A stretch of DNA of 64,000 bases from UBA1765 sp045615885 (GTDB lineage Bacteria; Fibrobacterota; Fibrobacteria; Fibrobacterales; Fibrobacteraceae): assembly GCA_045615885.1 (NCBI GenBank), contig JAZLFR010000069.1:1-64000 (forward strand), given 5' to 3'. The position numbers were made by a program, and so were the translations under genes. The notes under the pieces were generated by a model. It did not search any database, was not told where the DNA came from, and saw only the letters and a list, made by a program, of their open reading frames with translations. The number at the start of each line of letters is the position of its first letter. The stretch's first letter is position 1. Shown here one piece after another: positions 61,098-64,000 of this stretch.

Positions 61098-62998
61098 CGA
61101 ATCTCTATCCTGTGGCTGCTCATGCCTTTTGCAGTGCGGACCTGCACAATGTACACGCCGCTTGTAAGAGCATTTGCAGCTAGCTTCACTTCGCCCTTTG
61201 GCATAAAGCCCCAGCTTGCTACAGCCTTGCCGAGCGCGTTGCGCACTGCAATTCCCTGCACATCGCCACTTGTGTTGTCTATGAACCAGGCGTTATCGCG
61301 GTAGAACAGTTTCGCGTTCGGTGCGCTTGCGACTTTCGGTACTGCGGTCAATACGGCCTCTTTGCCGAAGGTCACTGCGACAATGGATTTTGCGGGGAGT
61401 TCCAAGGCGAGCTTGTTAGAAGCGACCTTTGCTGAACCTATTTTCAGGGCGTTTTCTTTGTGTGACTTGAACGTTTCGCCGGTTAGCCCTGCGAGCGTGA
61501 GCGTTCTAGCTTCGCCTTCAGCGATTGCAAAGTTCGAAACATCTACGTCAACGCTCAGGGCGGTATTTTTGTCGCGGTTCACAAAGATCACTGTCAGGCC
61601 GTCCTTGCCCTTGTTCACGGAAGCGTATGCCGACACGAGTGAATCGTTGCTAGAAACTGCCGCCACGCGATTTTCGTGGTTGTACCGGCTGAATAAATGC
61701 AGCACTTCGTACATGCCTTCGCGCCAGGTCCACGGCGTAAAAATTTCGACGCCGTTATTCATGAATGTGCCTAGCCAGGAAGCGTAAATCAAGGCTGTCG
61801 TCATCGGATCGTCGGCAGTGCCGAGGTCAGTTTCTGTGAGCGCAAGCGTAATGCCGTGATCTTTGCCAAAGTACTTGTCGAGCCAGTCGTTAATGCGCTT
61901 AAAGATGAACTCCTTGGTAATGGTTTCGTCCCAGCCGCCATTCACCTGCTTAATGCTGTTTGCGCCCGGGTAAACATAGTTCGTGTCAAAGAACACGCGG
62001 TGCCATTGCACTTGGTCATCGTATTTCTTTTCATCTGGGTACCAGTGGATATCGAACACGTCGATCAGGCGCTTGCCAGAAGCCTTTTGCGCGGCGGCAA
62101 CCTTCTTGATAAAATATTCGAGCCAGCAGTAATCGCGGTCTTCGCCGGAATCCGACTTTTTGATTCGCCCGGAAGTTCCGCCCTTGTAGGCGATGGAACA
62201 CCAGTACCATTCGTTTGCAACTACGGGGCCCGTGAGCTTGATGCCTGGCCATGCGTCGCGTGCCTTTTTGGCAACATCAATGTAACGCTCCACCAAAAAG
62301 TCGCCAGTCACATCGAGCTGCAGGTCGCTATGCGTACCTGCCCAGATTTCCATTTCGTTATCCATGCTCCAGTACTGAAAACGGCCCATGTCGTACTTCA
62401 GTTCATTCTTCCAGTGGTCAATGATTCCCACCGTGGAATCTGCCGGCCATGATTCTGTATAAAGCCTGTAATCGCCTGCCTTTATGAGAGTCTGTCCATC
62501 ATCAGAAACCTCGCCACCACCGGCCAGGTCAAGCGTAGCCTTTGCCCAGTTTTTATCGTGGCTTGTGTAAAAATCCCAATCAGGGAAGTTGTATTCGCGC
62601 GTGCTTGCCGCATAGCCCGTAAGCTGGAACGCATACATCGCATTGGTGTATGGCATGTTCTCTTGAATCTTTTGCGCCGTAATATCCCAGTCGATCGGTT
62701 CTACATTGTTGTACCAGTCCGGGTGAACCGTCAATTTTTTGCGCCAGTTGTAGCGTGTGGAGTTGTTCCCGTTGTTTGCGCGCATAAAGCGCACCCCGGC
62801 CTCGTTCATCGTCTCGATTGTGGCGATGTCGTCTTCGCTCAGCTCTGCGTTTTTGCCATCGATGCCATCGATGTTTCTGCCGTAAATGTATGGCGAAATC
62901 GGCTTGACGCCCTTTGTTGCGTCAATGGAAATGGTGACGCCTGCAAACGAAGTGGTCGCTGCAAGCGCAAAAATTGTGGCTGCTTTAGTAAAATTCAT
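61094..62998 (-). CDS. Secreted GH44-type glycoside hydrolase with T9SS-like C-terminal domain
   Basis: This 634-residue protein has a signal peptide (ending SFAG near residue 20) and a GH44-like catalytic domain: ISPYIYGRNIDG, RFMRANNGNNSTRYNW, and predicted acid/base Glu215 in YWSMDNEMEIW and nucleophile Glu389 in LALTETDLG. Their spacing (174) is close to that of the GH44 enzyme Cel44A. A beta-sandwich follows, then a C-terminal sorting-like domain (GVYIVQVRTAKGMSS). GH44 enzymes cut cellulose, xyloglucan or related beta-glucans. Confidence 0.85.
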   Translation of the reverse strand: MNFTKAATIFALAATTSFAGVTISIDATKGVKPISPYIYGRNIDGIDGKNAELSEDDIATIETMNEAGVRFMRANNGNNSTRYNWRKKLTVHPDWYNNVEPIDWDITAQKIQENMPYTNAMYAFQLTGYAASTREYNFPDWDFYTSHDKNWAKATLDLAGGGEVSDDGQTLIKAGDYRLYTESWPADSTVGIIDHWKNELKYDMGRFQYWSMDNEMEIWAGTHSDLQLDVTGDFLVERYIDVAKKARDAWPGIKLTGPVVANEWYWCSIAYKGGTSGRIKKSDSGEDRDYCWLEYFIKKVAAAQKASGKRLIDVFDIHWYPDEKKYDDQVQWHRVFFDTNYVYPGANSIKQVNGGWDETITKEFIFKRINDWLDKYFGKDHGITLALTETDLGTADDPMTTALIYASWLGTFMNNGVEIFTPWTWREGMYEVLHLFSRYNHENRVAAVSSNDSLVSAYASVNKGKDGLTVIFVNRDKNTALSVDVDVSNFAIAEGEARTLTLAGLTGETFKSHKENALKIGSAKVASNKLALELPAKSIVAVTFGKEAVLTAVPKVASAPNAKLFYRDNAWFIDNTSGDVQGIAVRNALGKAVASWGFMPKGEVKLAANALTSGVYIVQVRTAKGMSSHRIEIR

Positions 62999-63070
62999 AT
63001 ACTGAATATATATTCATTTTGGTGTAATTTTACTAAAAATTTAAAATTCGATTTGTTTTTTCTTTGTAAA

Positions 63071-63085
63071 TGACAAAATATGTCA
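63071..63085. promoter_or_regulatory. Inverted repeat TGACA-AAATA-TGTCA upstream of the last gene
   Basis: A perfect 5-bp inverted repeat with a 5-nt centre lies just ahead of the -10-like box at 63,097 and could bind a dimeric regulator. Confidence 0.35.
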
Positions 63086-63096
63086 ATAGCTGATTC

Positions 63097-63102
63097 TATA
63101 TT
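63097..63102 (+). promoter_or_regulatory. -10-like box just before the last gene
   Basis: TATATT ends 7 nt before the ATG at 63,110, with no Shine-Dalgarno sequence between. Confidence 0.35.
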
Positions 63103-63109
63103 TGCTGGC

Positions 63110-64000
63110 ATGAAAAATGAAATGAATAAGAGTGTAGATAAGTTTTTGGAAGGCTCCGTGTCTTACTTGGCCAGGATTTCTGTAGATAGCCTTACCGATG
63201 GTGAATCCAAGTCCCTCATGGAACTTTTCAAGTCTAATGAGATGATTGAAACCTCCAAGGGCTATGTTTGGGGTTTTGATTCCGGAATCACCAATTTCAG
63301 CAAGAAAAAGAATGCGTTTTTTGTTGATATCGACGTGGAAGACTACGCCCATTTGCCGGTTGTCCTTCAGGAATTGCTTGCAAAGGCAAATGTCAGGTCT
63401 AAAATTCGCATTCCTGGCTATGCCTGCGATTTTTCCATGAAATCCTGGTATGAATTTGCCGATGGCAAGCTGGTTTGCAGCGAATCCCGCAATTTTTATG
63501 ACAATGGCATCCGGGAAGGAGGCAAGCCGGCCTTCATTGCCACTTGCGCTAAGAAGTTCGGCGTGGATTTCGACAAGATTACCTACGACGACCCCGAAGT
63601 TTTTGCCGCGTTCCAGAATCAGGATATCATGAAGTGGTCCTTCGTTTATTCCTGCGACGACCCGGAAAACAACGTCATGGCCATTTTAAAGCCCAGGTCC
63701 ATGGACGACCTCATGGTGTATTTTGCCTTCGCCTTGAGTGAAGACAACAGAAAGAACCTGGACATCATCAAGGAATACGTGGCTCGCCGCGATGGCCTAA
63801 AGCCCGTTCCACAGAATCTTCCGGATGGCTTAAAGAAAAGTTTCGGTATGGCCTTCTTTTATGAACAGGAAAAACTGGTGGAGTCCTCTGAGTGGCGCCT
63901 GCCTCAGCTTTTGCCGATACTTGCCGCCAAGCTCAAGTCGGAAGACACGTACAAGTTCGCGTATTTGTGCGTGAAGCACGGAGCGCACAAGGAATTGGGG
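63110..64000 (+). CDS. Unknown protein, N-terminal 297 residues (partial)
   Basis: The frame opens with MKNEMNKSVDKFLEGSVSYL and stays open for 297 codons to the window end without a stop. The protein looks soluble, mixed alpha/beta and acidic, with SRNFYDNGIREGGKPAF and a C-terminal part that may hold helical repeats (YLCVKHGAHKELG at the end suggests an ankyrin- or TPR-like unit). No signal peptide or membrane helix is seen. I do not recognise the family. Confidence 0.8.
   Translation, partial: MKNEMNKSVDKFLEGSVSYLARISVDSLTDGESKSLMELFKSNEMIETSKGYVWGFDSGITNFSKKKNAFFVDIDVEDYAHLPVVLQELLAKANVRSKIRIPGYACDFSMKSWYEFADGKLVCSESRNFYDNGIREGGKPAFIATCAKKFGVDFDKITYDDPEVFAAFQNQDIMKWSFVYSCDDPENNVMAILKPRSMDDLMVYFAFALSEDNRKNLDIIKEYVARRDGLKPVPQNLPDGLKKSFGMAFFYEQEKLVESSEWRLPQLLPILAAKLKSEDTYKFAYLCVKHGAHKELG

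Overview
The window fits a Fibrobacter-type bacterium (phylum Fibrobacterota), probably a cellulose-degrading Fibrobacter. The evidence is indirect: a Gram-negative envelope gene set (LpxK, several lipoproteins, outer-membrane polysaccharide export), a secreted GH44-type glycosidase, a modular surface protein with a type IX secretion-like C-terminal domain, and strongly biased codon use. The genus is an inference; no 16S gene or database match is available here. Genes are dense and no stretch over 300 bases lacks a gene.

Layout. 1-12,942: end of tuf, then one unbroken run of S10, spc and alpha operon genes (rpsJ to rplQ, with secY, infA and rpoA), all on the + strand, many coupled by overlapping stop/start codons, closed by a strong terminator. 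rpsD, adk and map are absent from this run. 13,049-19,269: a compact polysaccharide locus (Wza-like export protein, Wzz-like chain-length protein, Wzy/WaaL-like polymerase or ligase, one GT4 glycosyltransferase, Wzx-like flippase). 19,420-25,940: tRNA-Leu(UAG), trigger factor, ClpP, ClpX, Lon and a YggS-type PLP protein, i.e. a folding and proteolysis block. 26,081-28,510: a NERD-domain protein and an enolase with an unusual Cys/Lys-rich tail. 28,736-34,369: a five-gene oligopeptide-type ABC importer.

34,595-46,754: an orphan coiled-coil protein; a tightly overlapping ftsX-envC-holB-recJ-AgmX/PglI-like operon; a small unknown gene; tRNA-Leu(UAA); an active-type M23 lipoprotein; an FKBP lipoprotein; and a large DUF3516-type helicase. 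46,973-60,064 is mostly envelope genes: lpxK, an OLD-family ATPase/nuclease, an acyltransferase-3, a histidine phosphatase, a PAP2 phosphatase, a large secreted cadherin/Ig-like protein, ackA, and a tandem pair of LTA-synthase-like transferases. 60,065-64,000: a candidate 24-residue membrane peptide, an ADP-ribosylglycohydrolase, a GH44-type secreted enzyme and the start of an unknown gene cut by the window end.

Most of the window is core biology. The points most worth following are: the Cys-rich enolase tail; FtsX paired with a catalytically dead EnvC-like LytM protein; several genes whose -10-like box lies only 6-8 nt before a start codon without a Shine-Dalgarno sequence (possible leaderless mRNAs); the duplicated phosphatase-superfamily transferases using Ser as predicted nucleophile; the stand-alone OLD nuclease; and the 24-residue peptide. 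I did not find a clearly new multi-gene system.
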